A stretch of 64,000 nt of DNA from Pectinophora gossypiella (GCF_024362695.1 NC_065419.1:12462678-12526677), one strand, 5' to 3'; positions 19,836-31,454 are shown, numbered from the stretch's first letter. The notes: generated by a model not told the origin, from the letters alone. A program made the numbers and translations.

Positions 19836-21993
19836 GTGTGATGCTCTGTCGCGGAGCCACCACCTCCAATTCAGTTGAAAACGATATAGATTACTGTACG
19901 TACCATGTACATAGTGTACGTGAAAAGATTTTATGTGTACGTGCTATAATTAGAAAGAAAACAACAAATTAAAGTGGCTTCGCTGGAGAGCATACTCCCC
20001 AGCGGAGCCACTCAGTTTGCATACTTCGAGATGTTTTCTTCCTGTAAATTGAAGTATAGTTTGATGTACGTACTACGTACATAGTGTACGTGGAAAGATT
20101 TTATGTGTACGTGCTATAATTAGAAAGAAAACAACAAATTAAAGTGGCTTCGCTGGAGAGCATACTCCCCAGCGGAGCCACTCAGTTTGCATACTTCGAG
20201 ATGTTTTCTTCCTGTAAATTGTAGTATAGTTTGATGTACGTACTACGTACATAGTGTACGTGAAAAGATTTTATGTGTACGTGCTATAATTAGAAAGAAA
20301 ACAACAAATTAAAGTGTATATGACGGCATGAACAAAACGTGAAGCGCTGAAGATTTTAAGAAACAATCTCCTTGCGAGAACTTTTTATCTATGCACAAAC
20401 TACTAAGAGAACCTATTTCAGACGAACGTCTCTCATACAAAACAAAGAGCCTCAGAATTTAGAGTATGACACTTGATTTGACATATAAAATTATATTGCC
20501 ACACGCAAAAATAATTGTGGGGTTGCCATAGTAATGATATGGCACGGCGTGGCAGTAGTGATAGCTTTAAATTATTTAGATTACTTTAAATTTTGATGAC
20601 AAGGTTTGGTGACGGATCGGTACGGCACTGACAATTTATGTCAAATCTGTCATAGATACACGGCCGGAAATGTTCATACAAAAAAATTGTACCATAGCGC
20701 AAATGTACCGAGTTTAGAAAATGACAGCTACTTCACCCCTCTCCTACTTCATTTCACCCCTCTGCGATCTTCCGCCATCTTGGGACAATCTTAGGTTAGG
20801 ATATAAACATAGACACAAGGGCAAGCGCTGCCCGCCCGGCGTCCTAACCAAACAAAATCCAAAATCAATCATTGTTTCATTGTAGTTTTATAAATGTAAG
20901 TGATCGAGTGAAATTTGCGTTGAATAAATTCCGTAGTTAGCCTCTCAACTAGAAAACTGTGATATCCATACAGTATGAGTGTAAGATAAGTAAGCGAAAA
21001 GACGAAAAGACGCTATATTTCACCAGTTTCCTAAAAGTGAGCTAGGAAGAACTCTAGAAGTGCAGAAGTTACAGTGTTTGTGTGATGACAATTTGCGAAG
21101 GCTTAGGACTACTGGGAACAATTGTGTTTGCCATGCGGATTGCACAAAGTCATTTTTATTAAAAACTTTCCGGGCCTCTCAAGATTAGCAGTGTTATTAT
21201 AAACAAAATATTAAAGGGTACAGATGTCTCTAGATTAGAGAGTTTAGAGGAAAGTTTGCCATTAATGCAAAAAGGCATATTTAAAATAATAATAATAAAG
21301 CTCTATTTCAGAAAAAAAAATCCATAAAATATAAAACAAAATTAAAAAATAAAATGTTATACAAGTAAACTGCAGTCTTTTTTTTATAAACCTTGTCATC
21401 AAAATTTAAAGTAAGTAATCTAAATAATTTAAAGCTATCACTACTGCCACGCCGTGCCATATCATTACTATGGCAACCCCACAATTATTTTTGCGTGTGG
21501 CAATATAATTTTATATGTCAAATCAAGTGTCATACTCTAAATTCTGAGGCTCTTTGTTTTGTATGAGAGACGTTCGTCTGAAATAGGTTCTCTTAGTAGT
21601 TTGTGCATAGATAAAAAGTTCTCGCAAGGAGATTGTTTCTTAAAATCTTCAGCGCTTCACGTTTTGTTCATGCCGTCATATACACTTTAATTTGTTGTTT
21701 TCTTTCTAATTATAGCACGTACACATAAAATCTTTTCACGTACACTATGTACGTAGTACGTACATCAAACTATACTACAATTTACAGGAAGAAAACATCT
21801 CGAAGTATGCAAACTGAGTGGCTCCGCTGGGGAGTATGCTCTCCAGCGAAGCCACTTTAATTTGTTGTTTTCTTTCTAATTATAGCACGTACACATAAAA
21901 TCTTTTCACGTACACTATGTACATGGTACGTACAGTAATCTATATCGTTTTCAACTGAATTGGAGGTGGTGGCTCCGCGACAGAGCATCACAC
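19836..21993. mobile_element. Foldback-type element with long, repeat-bearing inverted arms
   Basis: 2158 bp, flanked by the exact 8-bp duplication CGTATTTT (19828-19835 and 21994-22001). Ends are GTGTGATGCTCTG and CAGAGCATCACAC. The left arm is 19836-20607 (772 bp) and the right arm 21388-21993 (606 bp), nearly identical in reverse. Each arm holds a 170-bp tandem unit, with repeat-start motifs at 19921, 20091 and 20261 on the left and 21731 and 21901 on the right, so the arms differ by one unit. The 780 bp centre has only broken reading frames; a Cys-rich piece near 21050-21190 could be transposase debris. The architecture is that of Foldback/Galileo-like elements, and the superfamily is not certain. 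Confidence 0.85.
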
Positions 21994-22025
21994 CGTATTT
22001 TTGGATTGATTCGATTCTTATGGGT

Positions 22026-22088
22026 TTTGTCCGGCCAAGTAGTTAATGCCATCTGCGGCAAATCTAAAATAAGTCACGTCAAAAAAAA
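22026..22088 (+). mobile_element. LINE family J, 3' terminus (J2)
   Basis: GTCCGGCCAAGTAGTTAATG, then GCGGCAAATC and AAGTCACGTC with poly-A: the last 63 bp of family J. Confidence 0.8.
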
Positions 22089-22104
22089 TATTGTTATGTG
22101 TCTT

Positions 22105-23200
22105 TGTAGATCAGCCCGCACTGAAGCGTGGTTGAGTAGCCGCCGAAGGCCCCTCAAGACTTATGTAACGACTATATACCTACTTACTAAAGTAATTAGT
22201 ATCTGGGACCGACTGCTGATTCTTTGCCCGTGGTCCTACTGCGTAGTCCTACTAGTAGTACCATGGGGATTTTTTTTGCCCGTGGTTCTATCAGTAGGAC
22301 TGTAATATAAATATTATTATTTTGTATGGGCAATGGTCCTACTAATCGAATAGTACAGTCAACGTCAATATTATGGAATGCATTCTTTGCCCGTGGTTAC
22401 TGGTTCTGAGATCCCAGGGCCCGTTTCAAAAACAGTAATAGACTAAGTATACTATTATAGATCTACCAGCTGAATTAACTCTATGCAAAGTTGGTGTTAT
22501 GCCAAATGAATATACAGTTTTATCAAGAAATCTAAAAAGGTAATCTAAAAAAGTAGAAATTATGAAAAAAGAGGGTCAAGGAGTTTTACAATAAAATTTT
22601 AGTATTAGAAACTAAATATTTATTGACATTTCTTACCACTACTACTGAGAGATACACGATATGGTAAAATTAAGTAAATTCAGTGTTTGTTTGAAAATGG
22701 AATTTATGACCAGAATAGTTAAAAAAAATGTCGGAATACAATTAACGCAGCTTGTCTAGAGCATGTGATACTATTTATAACCTCCCTCTGAACTTGCATT
22801 ATGAAGTCGTCATTTTTAATCGATATTTGCAACCTCTTATGTTTAGAATAAATACTCTTTAAGGTAAATACAGTAGAACTAGGAAAAAAGTGGTCTTATT
22901 ATTCCTAGTTGAACTGCGGGCAATATTACTTGTCCGTAGTCCTACTGATAGAACCACGGGTAAAAAAAAATACCCATGGTACTACTAGTAGGACTACGCA
23001 GTAGGACCACGGACAAAGAATCTGCTAATCGTGCCCTCTGAAGCACGGATCATCTTACTTTCGGACAATCGGGTGATCGACCTGCAATGTCCTAACCAAA
23101 CTAGGGATCACAAAGTGAATGTTGTGATATATCCCCACCGGTATTCGAACCCGGGACCTCGGGATCGTGAGCCAACGCTCAACCACTAGACCATCAAAAA
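22105..23200 (-). mobile_element. SINE family B split by a later insertion
   Basis: The 3' half lies at 22105-22217 and the tRNA-headed half at 23027-23200, both in reverse (B box complement TTCGAACCCGGGACC near 23142). Removing the 805 bp element and one TGCT restores a continuous SINE. Confidence 0.75.
22218..23022. mobile_element. 805-bp inverted-repeat DNA element inside a SINE
   Basis: Arms of about 87 bp are inverted copies (left GATTCTTTGCCCGTGGTCCT, right end AGGACCACGGACAAAGAATC). Flanked by the 4-bp duplication TGCT (22214-22217 and 23023-23026). No coding region is seen in the AT-rich centre. Confidence 0.75.
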
Positions 23201-23399
23201 CGATGGATGGTAATTAGGGTAACAATTACTATGTCATTTTATGAAGATCTTTACTGTAAGAGACTCGTTGTTAACTCTGTTGGTGACCTTTAATAAATAA
23301 ATAGACGGTGTTTTTTTTTTGTCGAATGCGTTCTTTATTGCGCCCCAACGTAAATCGAACAACGGGAACAGTCTAGTAGTGATTTGCCGTTCCTGGAAA

Positions 23400-23611
23400 T
23401 GGTCCCAAACTGCGGATGTTCCCGTTGAAAAAACTCTATAATAGTAAGGACACTGGCTGCTTCTCTTTTTCAAATTGTTCTTTCTTGCATTCTGGTCTTA
23501 TTTGCCTAAAGGCTAGGCCCGGTAGCTCTTTTTACATAACTTTTGCAGCATTTTACTGCCGGGAACGTTCCCAAAGTGGGAACATTCTCGGGCACGACAC
23601 ATCACTGGTTT
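23400..23611 (+). repeat. Dispersed repeat, family G
   Basis: Shares GTAAGGACACTGG, CTGCCGGGAA and AGTGGGAATATTCTCG-type blocks with 44860-44979 plus 45315-45400, and partly with 25590-25670. Non-coding. Confidence 0.55.
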
Positions 23612-23620
23612 CTACACTAT

Positions 23621-23943
23621 AATAAATATATAATAAACTGCCTATATACGTCAACGTCTCAATCAACCGGAGGGGGTATGGAGCATACTCCACCACGCTG
23701 CTCCACTGCGGGTTGGTGGAGGTGTTTTTACGGCTAATAGCCGGGACTAACGGCTTAACGTGCCCTCCGAAGCACGGAATCATCTTACTTTTTCGGACAA
23801 TCAGGTGATTCAAGCCTGAAAAGTCCTTACCAAACAAAGGACAGTCTCACAAAGTGATTTCGACAATGTCCCCATCGGGAATCGAACCCGGACCTCCAGA
23901 TCGTGAGCCTAACGCTCTAACCACTAGACCACGGAGGCTGTTG
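23621..23943 (-). mobile_element. SINE family A, full length
   Basis: The reverse-strand tRNA-like head lies at about 23870-23935 (complement of the A and B boxes). Flanked by the duplication CTACACTAT (23612-23620 and 23944-23952). Inserted into the end of a family G repeat. Confidence 0.85.
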
Positions 23944-24184
23944 CTACACTATGCAACACTATTTAATAATATGCCATTTTTTTATTCTATGCAGCTTAAA
24001 ACACAATATACTTAGGACGAAAAAAAAACACTAAGTGTGGTAATAATAAAATAATCTCAGCTGAGACTGCCCTCAAGACCATGCTCAAGTCCCTGTTTTT
24101 TATATACTGTCACATTGACATGATCTTAAGGGGAGCCCCGAAGCTGAGATTAGTTTATAAATACCAACCTAAGTTACAATTTTC

Positions 24185-24290
24185 ATACATTTTCCGACAG
24201 GAAACTTCGTTTGATATCAACTCAGATTCATGGTCTGAATCATCCTTCAAAGTTTTCGTTACGGTGTCACTGGCGCCCTGCATTAAACTG
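24185..24290. repeat. MITE family K, partial
   Basis: CATTTTCCGACAGGAAACTT and TCATGGTCTGAATCATCC lead to GTTACGGTGTCACTGGCGCC, matching one arm of 48138-48373. Nothing coding is seen between 23953 and 24770 otherwise. Confidence 0.5.
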
Positions 24291-24772
24291 TTTCTTATGC
24301 TATCTATTTTTGTAGACGTTGAAGTTATTATTGTTTGACCTGAAAAATATTTACAATGAGCAGGAACTATTGACGGAACAATCCACGATTTTGTAACATT
24401 TAAAAAAGAAAACGACAAAAGTAACAGGTATTGTTAGTGAAGGTTTTCCTCAAGTAAAAATAGTTTTTCAGAGATGGAAAATAATGATTTAAAGATGAAC
24501 TGGCAAAGCAATGCGCAGTAACCTCAATAACTGCATTCAGAGTGGAAATAGATTTGTAAAGGCCGGCTAATGTCGTATTGTAGGTTTTGTGCTGCGGGAT
24601 GTGACGTTAGTGGGAATTAATATTTCCACTTTGAGAACGTTCTTGGCAGTAAAAAAGCCCAAAACTTATGTAAAAAGACCTAAACTTTAGCTGCCTAAAT
24701 TAAAAAAAAACAAAATATTCTTCAAATTATTCTTCAAATAATTCAAATTATTCTTTCAAAGAATAATTTAAG

Positions 24773-24928
24773 GAGTCGCCATACTGTGAATGTGGTCACC
24801 CGGATCAAACCATATCTCACATAGTGAACGAATGCCCTTTGCACCGGTTCCCAGGTGGTATAGCCGAGCTGCACTGTGTGACGGATGCGGCAGAGACTTG
24901 GTTAGGGGAGCTTCAGCTGGATATATGA
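24773..24928 (+). pseudogene. LINE ORF2 C-terminal zinc-knuckle remnant
   Basis: 52 codons with no start, ending TGA. It encodes C-E-C-G-H-P then H-I-V-N-E-C-P-L-H-R-F, the Cys/His cluster found after the RT domain of many animal LINEs. 5'-truncated. Clade not assigned. Confidence 0.7.
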
Positions 24929-24964
24929 TCCACGTAGGATATTTTATTTTTGTCTGCCATACGC

Positions 24965-25545
24965 AATAATAACATAACATAACATAACAAATACTTTATT
25001 GCACAAACAGGAAAAAATAAAATACAAAACAAAAGAGAAATAGAATTAGTACAATAGGCGGCCTTATTGCTAAGTAGCAATCTCTTCCAGGCAACCTTTA
25101 AGTATAGGAGATATTGAATATTAAGTAATATAGCGGGATAGTGCAGCATGGGAATACTTGTGCATATAAAAATAAATACACTTTCGACTACATAAACTAC
25201 ATAATAATAATACACATAATTATAATTGTTATAATAAATGAATATCACTACTTAAACTACTACATATACTATGGAAGAAAAGGAGTAGATAGATTATGAA
25301 GATGAAGAGGAAATAGAGGTAAGGAAATGCGCCTTGACTTGCCGTTTAAAGGACTCCAATGACGAAGCTCTCCTAATGCTTTCAGGCAGAGAATTCCACA
25401 AACGGACAGCTTGCACCGTGAAAGACTTGGAGTAGAAAGTTGAGGAATGGGAAGGAATATTTAGAGACAGATTGTTGGATGAACGGAGGTTGCGGGTAAG
25501 AGTGGAAGAATGACAGACGAAGCGATCTTTAAGATCTATAATCTA
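24965..25545 (-). mobile_element. 5'-truncated LINE with ATAAC-type tail
   Basis: The tail repeat (AACAT/ATAAC) at 24968-24990 is followed on the minus strand by the 3' UTR also found at 50445-50568. The end of the ORF lies at 25294-25530. A 3' simple repeat instead of poly-A is typical of CR1- or RTE-type LINEs. Confidence 0.75.
25294..25530 (-). pseudogene. LINE reverse transcriptase C-terminal fragment
   Basis: An open frame on the minus strand ends in TAA at 25294-25296. It contains V-R-L-W-N-S-L-P-E-S-I-R, then S-F-K-R-Q-V-K-A-H-F-L, the conserved end of LINE-encoded RT proteins. No N-terminal part is present. Confidence 0.75.
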
Positions 25546-25589
25546 TAATAATTAAGAATAATTTGAAAAAGAAAAGCAGTCAGTATCGT

Positions 25590-25670
25590 TACTATTAAAG
25601 AGTTTATACAACGGGAACATTACCATTTTGGGAAAATTCCCAGGAACGGCACATAACTGATTGTGCTACG
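25590..25670 (+). repeat. Family G repeat, partial
   Basis: Contains GGGAACATTACC and CCAGGAACGGCACATAACTG, related to the family G ends. Between here and 25960, a diverged inverted family D SINE fragment can be seen (head complement near 25850-25890). Confidence 0.35.
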
Positions 25671-25970
25671 TGACTTTTAGCTTGTTTACTATTTTGATAT
25701 ATCTAAAGACCTTTCAAAGCGTATTCCACAAGCCGTGGTAGCCTATAGAAGAACACTTTACTCTCATTGATGGATCGCCGTTTCAAATCCAGCTCGGCCA
25801 TAAAGCCTTAACCAATGATTTTCGAATTTGATTTCGAATTGCCTGTGCAAGCGTTCTACCAACTGGGCTACCAGGGCTCACGTCAGCTAGCCAATTGAGT
25901 ATTGAGAATATGTGATCGAAGAATGTAAGAAATAATTAAGCGCAATAAATATTATTTTTAAACGGAACTT

Positions 25971-26269
25971 ACATAAACAGCCTATATACGTCCCACTGCT
26001 GAGCACAAGCCACCCCTCAATCAACCGGAGGGGGTATGGAGCTTACTCCACCACGCTGCTCCAATGCGGGTTGGTGGAGGTGATTTTACGACTACCTCTG
26101 ATTTTACCTCTGAAGCACTGTGTCACAATTAGGTGATTCAAGCCTTAAAAGTCCTTACCAAACAAAGGACAGCTCACAAAGTGATTTCGACAATGTCCCC
26201 ATCGGGAATCGAACCCGGACCTCCAGATCGTGAGCCTAACGCTCCAACCACTAGACCACGGAGAATGTG
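25971..26269 (-). mobile_element. SINE family A, nearly full length
   Basis: Flanked by the exact duplication AAACGGAACTT (25960-25970 and 26270-26280). The reverse-strand tRNA head is at 26203-26265. It has a small internal deletion in the core region. Confidence 0.85.
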
Positions 26270-26433
26270 AAACGGAACTTGTAGCTGATAAATTAAATAC
26301 TTAACAAATCGGAGAGTTAATTACGAAGTTATCTTAATTACTTTACCTATCTACATGGAATGTAATTCGTGATAGCTCTGTTCAGAGAATAGGGTAATTT
26401 ACATCGTAGTGTTACGGGTTCGAATCCCGGCTC

Positions 26434-26998
26434 GGGATCTTGACTCCCCGCCGGCGTGGTCGACGATTTCCCTCAACCAGCGCTTATCGCTATCGACCCA
26501 CTAGGGTCGATTAATTCTTTTAAATATTTTTCCTCTCAGACGACACCCTGAGCCGAGGTTCGCGCCCAACTGGGCATTCAGGCCTGTTGCCTTAAATATT
26601 GTATCGGGTGAGAGCCTTCAGCGCTCCCCATTTGTCCGGCTAAGTAGTTAATGCCATCTGCGGCAAATCTACAATCATTATCAGCCCATTACGTCCCCAC
26701 TGCTGGGGCACGGGCCTTCCTTATGGATGGATAGGGAGATCGGGCCTTAAACCATCACGCGGCTCCAGTGCGGATTGATGGTTATTAACGACTGCTAATG
26801 TAGCCGGGACCAACGGCTTAACGTGCGTTCCGAAGCACGGAGGAGCTCGAGATGATTTTTTTTGTGGTCACCCATCCTATGACCGGCCTTTGCGAAAGTT
26901 GCTTAACGTCAACAATCGCAGACCGAGCGCGTTTACCGCTGCGCTACCGAGCTCCTCAAATCTACAATAAGTCACGTCAAAAAAAAAATACTTGACCG
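26434..26998 (+). mobile_element. LINE family J, 3' UTR copy (J3), split by a SINE
   Basis: 3' UTR of family J with poly-A at about 26978-26998. Interrupted at 26676-26956 by a family C SINE. Confidence 0.85.
26676..26956 (-). mobile_element. SINE family C, inserted in LINE J3
   Basis: The head at the right end is the complement of CTCGGTGGCGCAGCGGTAAA. Flanked by the exact 12-bp duplication CAAATCTACAAT (26664-26675 and 26957-26968). Confidence 0.88.
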
Positions 26999-27273
26999 GA
27001 ATCGGAGATACAAGAAGCAAGTAGATAATAATAGCAGAGCGTGACAGAAAATGTGTTCTTATCATGATGCAATGAGACGCCGAATTTTCGCAAGCCACTT
27101 TTATTTTTATCTACTTACCCGATGATATTGTTAAGTTCGATTTACATTGCTTGTTTGGATAAACAGCTTTTATTTTTTATTGACGTGACTTATTGTACCA
27201 CGCCGGCGAGGACAATTTACCTCATTTAGCGCTTATCGCATTTTGTACTTATTTTGTTCTGTGAGCTTTTTTT

Positions 27274-27456
27274 TCACGTGACTTATTGTAGGTTTGCCGC
27301 AAATGGCATTAACTACTTCGCCGAACAAATGGAGAGCGGTGAGGGCTCTCACCCGGTACAAAATTTAAGACAACAAGCCTGAATGCAGTTGGGCGCGAAC
27401 CTCGGCTCGGGGCGTCGTCTGAGAGGAAAAATATTTGAAAGAATTAATCGACCCTT
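27274..27456 (-). mobile_element. LINE family J, 3' UTR fragment (J4)
   Basis: Poly-T then GTGACTTATTGTAGGTTTGC, continuing through the family J 3' UTR. A second short, rearranged piece of the same family lies at about 27182-27245. Confidence 0.8.
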
Positions 27457-27754
27457 ATCTTAAAGTGGTTTTAAGAAAAAGTTTGTTGAATAGGTAATTT
27501 TAACTAAATTGTCATAGGTTTAGGGTAGCGTTTAACATGTTCTTTTTAATAAGGAGGAATTGAGGGGCGTTTTCTGTGCGGGGCCATAAAGGTTACTCAA
27601 GGTTAAGCTTACGATCAATTAAAAAAAATAAGGGGCTACTTAGTACTATGGAGCCGCTTAACCTCTCATATGCCGAGATACCAGACACAATAGATTTTAC
27701 ATTGTGTCTGGTCGAGATCCGCGTTCCGGCGTTCGAAAGATTAATTTAAGCGGG

Positions 27755-28069
27755 TCTTCTTCTATTGTGTAGGTTGTGAGGTGGACAACCTCATCAACCC
27801 TGGTGTCAGGGTTACTATTGAGCCGCCAAAGGCCCCTGACATGCCTCATGTAACGACTACTTACTTTTATCAGTAAATAGTAACCGGGATCAACAGCTTA
27901 ACGTGCCTTCCGAAAGTTCCGAAGCACGGATCATCTTACTTTAGGACAATCAGGTGATCAGCCTGTAATGTCCTAACTAGGGACCACAAAGTAATTTTGG
28001 AGATATGTCCCCACCGGGAATCGAACCCAGGACCTCCGGACCGTGAGCTCAACCACTGGACCACGGAGA
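27755..28069 (-). mobile_element. SINE family B, full length
   Basis: The reverse-strand head at about 28005-28068 contains the B box complement. It has an almost exact duplication of the AATTTAAGCGGGT type on both sides (AATTGAAGCGGGT at right). Confidence 0.82.
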
Positions 28070-28681
28070 TCGTCAATTGAAGCGGGTGTAAGAAGTACTT
28101 AGAGTCGGAAGAGAGAATTATTAACGCATTTTGTTCACGGAAATTGAGCGTATGAAAACGATTATAAGTACATAAACGCAGTATCGTACCTAAGCGTTAC
28201 ATGAATTTTATTGTGCGTCGATTAATACCTGCGGACAAGGAGACTGGCTGACGAGATTAGCGCTGGAAAAGTCACGGGAAATCTTTATCTTTGAATTCCC
28301 GTAATTTTCCGAGGATTTGATTCTTCCCGGATTTCCAGATTTTTTGGTTGTTGAAGAACCTTTATTTTTTTAACTGTTTGTCTGCCCGCCAAAATGTCCG
28401 TCATTTGTGAAGCGCCTAAAAGGCAATGTAAATAAAAATGTCGTATTCTTCCTTCCACGTGCGGATTGCTAGCCATACGTAAACTGCGTAGTAACACAAG
28501 GTCACGCGCAACGGCGCGGCGATATCACATTTTTTATTTTTATTTCTTTTTTTAAACGTAATGAATGGCTAACGTGAGTGAGATAGGGATTGAGAGCTGT
28601 CACTGGTACTTACACACGCGAGTCATTGCACAGTTCTTTTTTTAAAAAAAAGAGTACTTTGTCATAATAAAAATGTATTTA

Positions 28682-28972
28682 TCATCATCAATTTCAGAGC
28701 CACGCTCTTGTCGGTGCAGCATTTTCCATGCTACGAAAAGTAAGTAAGTAGTAAGTAATAGAAAAAAAGTAAGTAAGTAGTAGTAGTAGTGAGTGGTGGT
28801 TAGTGGAGTAGTAGTAATGTAAGTTTTATTAGACACATAAACAAATACATTCTATTCAACTACAATTGTAACAACACACACAATATTATATACAAATTTA
28901 AAATCCTAACACTAGGGTTGATGTGGTTGGTAATTCACCTCACAACCCACACGATAGAAGAAGAATACAAAT
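28682..28972. repeat. Repeat fragments and AGTA/AGT microsatellite
   Basis: 28690-28735 holds the AGAGCCACGCTCTTGTCGGT repeat also seen at 6120, 43800, 45590 and 46600. 28738-28815 is an imperfect AAGT/AGT simple repeat. 28914-28972 is a family B SINE 3' end on the plus strand. Confidence 0.55.
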
Positions 28973-29048
28973 TAGTGTGAAACAAACTACAAATGTATTT
29001 AACCCGAACACTACGAGTATTGTCAAGAACGTGCGTGAGCGTGACTAA

Positions 29049-29298
29049 TCTTCTTCTTCTATCGTGTGGATTGAGAGGTACATTACCAACCTCATCAACC
29101 CTGGTGTCAGGGTTATTATTGAGCCGCCAAAGGCCCCTGACATGGCTCATGTAACGACTACTTACTTACATCATTAAGTAGTAACCGGGACCAACGGCTT
29201 AACGTGCCTTCCGAAGCACGGATCATCTTACTTTTTGGACAATCAGGTGATCAGCCTGTAATGTCCTAACCAAACTAGGGATCACAAAGTGATTTGTG
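29049..29298 (-). mobile_element. SINE family B, lacking tRNA head
   Basis: Tail, core and 3' body match family B. The sequence stops before the tRNA-like head, so it is 5'-truncated. Confidence 0.75.
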
Positions 29299-29759
29299 AA
29301 GATTTGTAATGGTAAACAATAACAAATAAAAATTATGTAACTGCATAGTAGATATTCGCCAATATCTGTAGCTATCTTCGTAAACAACCTCATCAATTAT
29401 TATCAACTAGGTGGCTATTTATATTTACAATAACATAAGCTCACGACTACATCCCAATTGGGGTAGTCAGGCACGATAAAGTCCAATCAGTTTCTAGCAA
29501 AGTAATACATGAACTGATTGCACTGGTTACATGTCGTTTCTGTAATAGACTAAAACACCTACAAAAACATAATTTGTATAATTATAACAACTAATCGTTC
29601 ATAATCTCAACACTGTTTACAAATAATTCGCTGGGCTCAGTGACTGAACTCTTGCTCTTTGATTGTAAGTACGGTCACGAGCATTATTATACACTTTGGT
29701 ACCATGTCACATTAAATTTTTTGACAAATTGAACTGTAAGTCTCATTAAATGTCAAATA

Positions 29760-31400
29760 CACTTCTCATCAAAAAAATCGAAACACTTCCGTTTTCATTG
29801 TTTCTGTCCGAATTTAACACAAAAAAGAATTCATACGATGAAAAAAAAATACATAAATGTATAGCTGGCAGTTTGGCCATTACAGTAATAAGCGAAAATT
29901 CTAAATTCAAAATTAGCATTTCATTTGTTTATCTTATAAACGAAATGAATCACTGTTTTGAGACAAATGTGTGTTTAGGGTTGGAGTACATTTAGCGTTT
30001 AAAAACTAAAAATTGGCGCCTATCCTTAAACTTTTTGTTTTTTATTTCAATACTGTGACTTTGGGACGTCTGAAAAAAGGTTTTTTTTCTAAAACGTATG
30101 GATACTTCGCCCACAGAAGCCGCCCCAGTTGTGGCATTGCTGGATTCTGGCCTTAGTCAGCGTGTTGTGGCTGCAAGACTGCATCTAAGCCTGTCATCTG
30201 TTCATAGAGTCTATAAACGTTATCGGGAGACTGGTTTGTTCACGCGCCGTTCAGGATCTGGCAGGAATCGGGACACTTCTGAGCGAGATGATCGATTTAT
30301 TGTAACAACCTCTTTAAGAAATCGACGCCTTAACGCTTTTCAACTGCAGCAGCGGCTTCGTGTTGTACGAAGGGTGGCTGTAAGTGACTCTACAATTAGA
30401 AGAAGGTTGAAGGATCGTGGACTGGTACCGCATAAGCCAGCAAATGGGCCGAAATTAACTGCAGACCATCGAAGAGCGCGCCTTAACTTTGCACGTGAGC
30501 ACCTAAATTGGTCATACCTACAGTGGAGCAAAGTTCTCTTTTCTGATGAGTGTAAAATTATGCTGTATGGTATCGACGGAAGGAACAAGGTCTACAGAAG
30601 AGACGGAGAACGCTATGCACATTATGCACAATGCTGCATTGAAGAAAAGGTCAGCTATGGTGGCGGTTCGTGGACGGTTTGGGGAGGAATCAGCGCCGAC
30701 GGTAAGACAGAGCTTGCTTTCGTGTCTGGGCCACGTCTGCCTGCACTAAACTGTCATCGGTACGTCGAAGAGTGTCTCGAGCCTCATGTGATGCCCTATG
30801 CACATTTTATTGGCAACGGCTTCATATTCATGCACGACAATGCTAGGGCTCACACCGCGGGCGTCGTACGAGATTATCTTAACGAAGTCGATATCTCTAT
30901 TATGGAATGGCCAGCAAGAAGCCCGGACATGAATCCCATTGAATATCTGTGGGATGAATTAAAGAGACGAATTCGAGCAAGAGATCCTGCCCCAGAAACA
31001 CTTAGCCAGCTGCAAGATGCAATCCAAGAGGAATGGGACAATATACCACAGCATGTGATCGTGACTCTCATCCGATCGATGAAGAACCGTATGGAAGCAG
31101 TAATTAGAGCTCGGGGAGGGAATACAAGTTATTAAATAAACGTTTTTTAGCTTTTTTTTTCATTTACGTGTGTTGTTTTATCCATTTCCTTTATACTCCA
31201 TACGGAATAAAAATGACTCATTTAACAAAATACGAAACCTATGAAAAATTCATTTAAGAACATTAACATTAAGATTTGATAAGCTCATATTACTCACTAT
31301 TAAACGACATTTAACATTTATTCCTAAATGTACACATTTTTCTGATAATCCTGACAAAACGTAAACTTGCAAGGTGTTTCGATTTTTTTGATGAGAAGTG
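29760..31400 (+). mobile_element. Tc1-like DNA transposon, copy 2 (1641 bp)
   Basis: Same 27-bp inverted ends as copy 1, with TA duplication at 29758-29759 and 31401-31402. It differs from copy 1 by a 9-bp in-frame insertion in the transposase, a 5-bp deletion after the gene, one extra A in the leader and a few substitutions. Confidence 0.96.
30098..31135 (+). CDS. Tc1-family transposase, DD34E, copy 2
   Basis: 345 aa with no stop or frameshift. Compared with copy 1 it has Q10P, V59D, N159I, a three-residue insertion H-Y-A after residue 174 (a 9-bp tandem slip) and a His-to-Tyr change right after the catalytic Glu. The catalytic D150, D247 and E282 are kept at the 34-residue spacing. The change next to E282 and the insertion between the first two catalytic residues could weaken activity; that is inference. 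Confidence 0.95.
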   Translation: MDTSPTEAAPVVALLDSGLSQRVVAARLHLSLSSVHRVYKRYRETGLFTRRSGSGRNRDTSERDDRFIVTTSLRNRRLNAFQLQQRLRVVRRVAVSDSTIRRRLKDRGLVPHKPANGPKLTADHRRARLNFAREHLNWSYLQWSKVLFSDECKIMLYGIDGRNKVYRRDGERYAHYAQCCIEEKVSYGGGSWTVWGGISADGKTELAFVSGPRLPALNCHRYVEECLEPHVMPYAHFIGNGFIFMHDNARAHTAGVVRDYLNEVDISIMEWPARSPDMNPIEYLWDELKRRIRARDPAPETLSQLQDAIQEEWDNIPQHVIVTLIRSMKNRMEAVIRARGGNTSY

Positions 31401-31454
31401 TATGTTAGTGCGACAGAGTGCTAAAGTGGGTACATTATATTGCTCATGACTGTA

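Larger units (their letters stand above)
29672..31452 (+). mobile_element. MITE TA-target family (M3), interrupted by Tc1 copy 2
   Basis: Left part 29672-29759, right part 31401-31452. The MITE joins its neighbour M4 head-to-tail through a single TA at 31453-31454. Confidence 0.82.

Noticed and set aside
20606..20794. 62-codon ORF in the foldback element centre as transposase
   Set aside because: No transposase motif and no continuing frame; most likely chance.
19836..21993. CRISPR-like or satellite array
   Set aside because: Only two or three 170-bp units per arm without spacers; they are part of a transposon.
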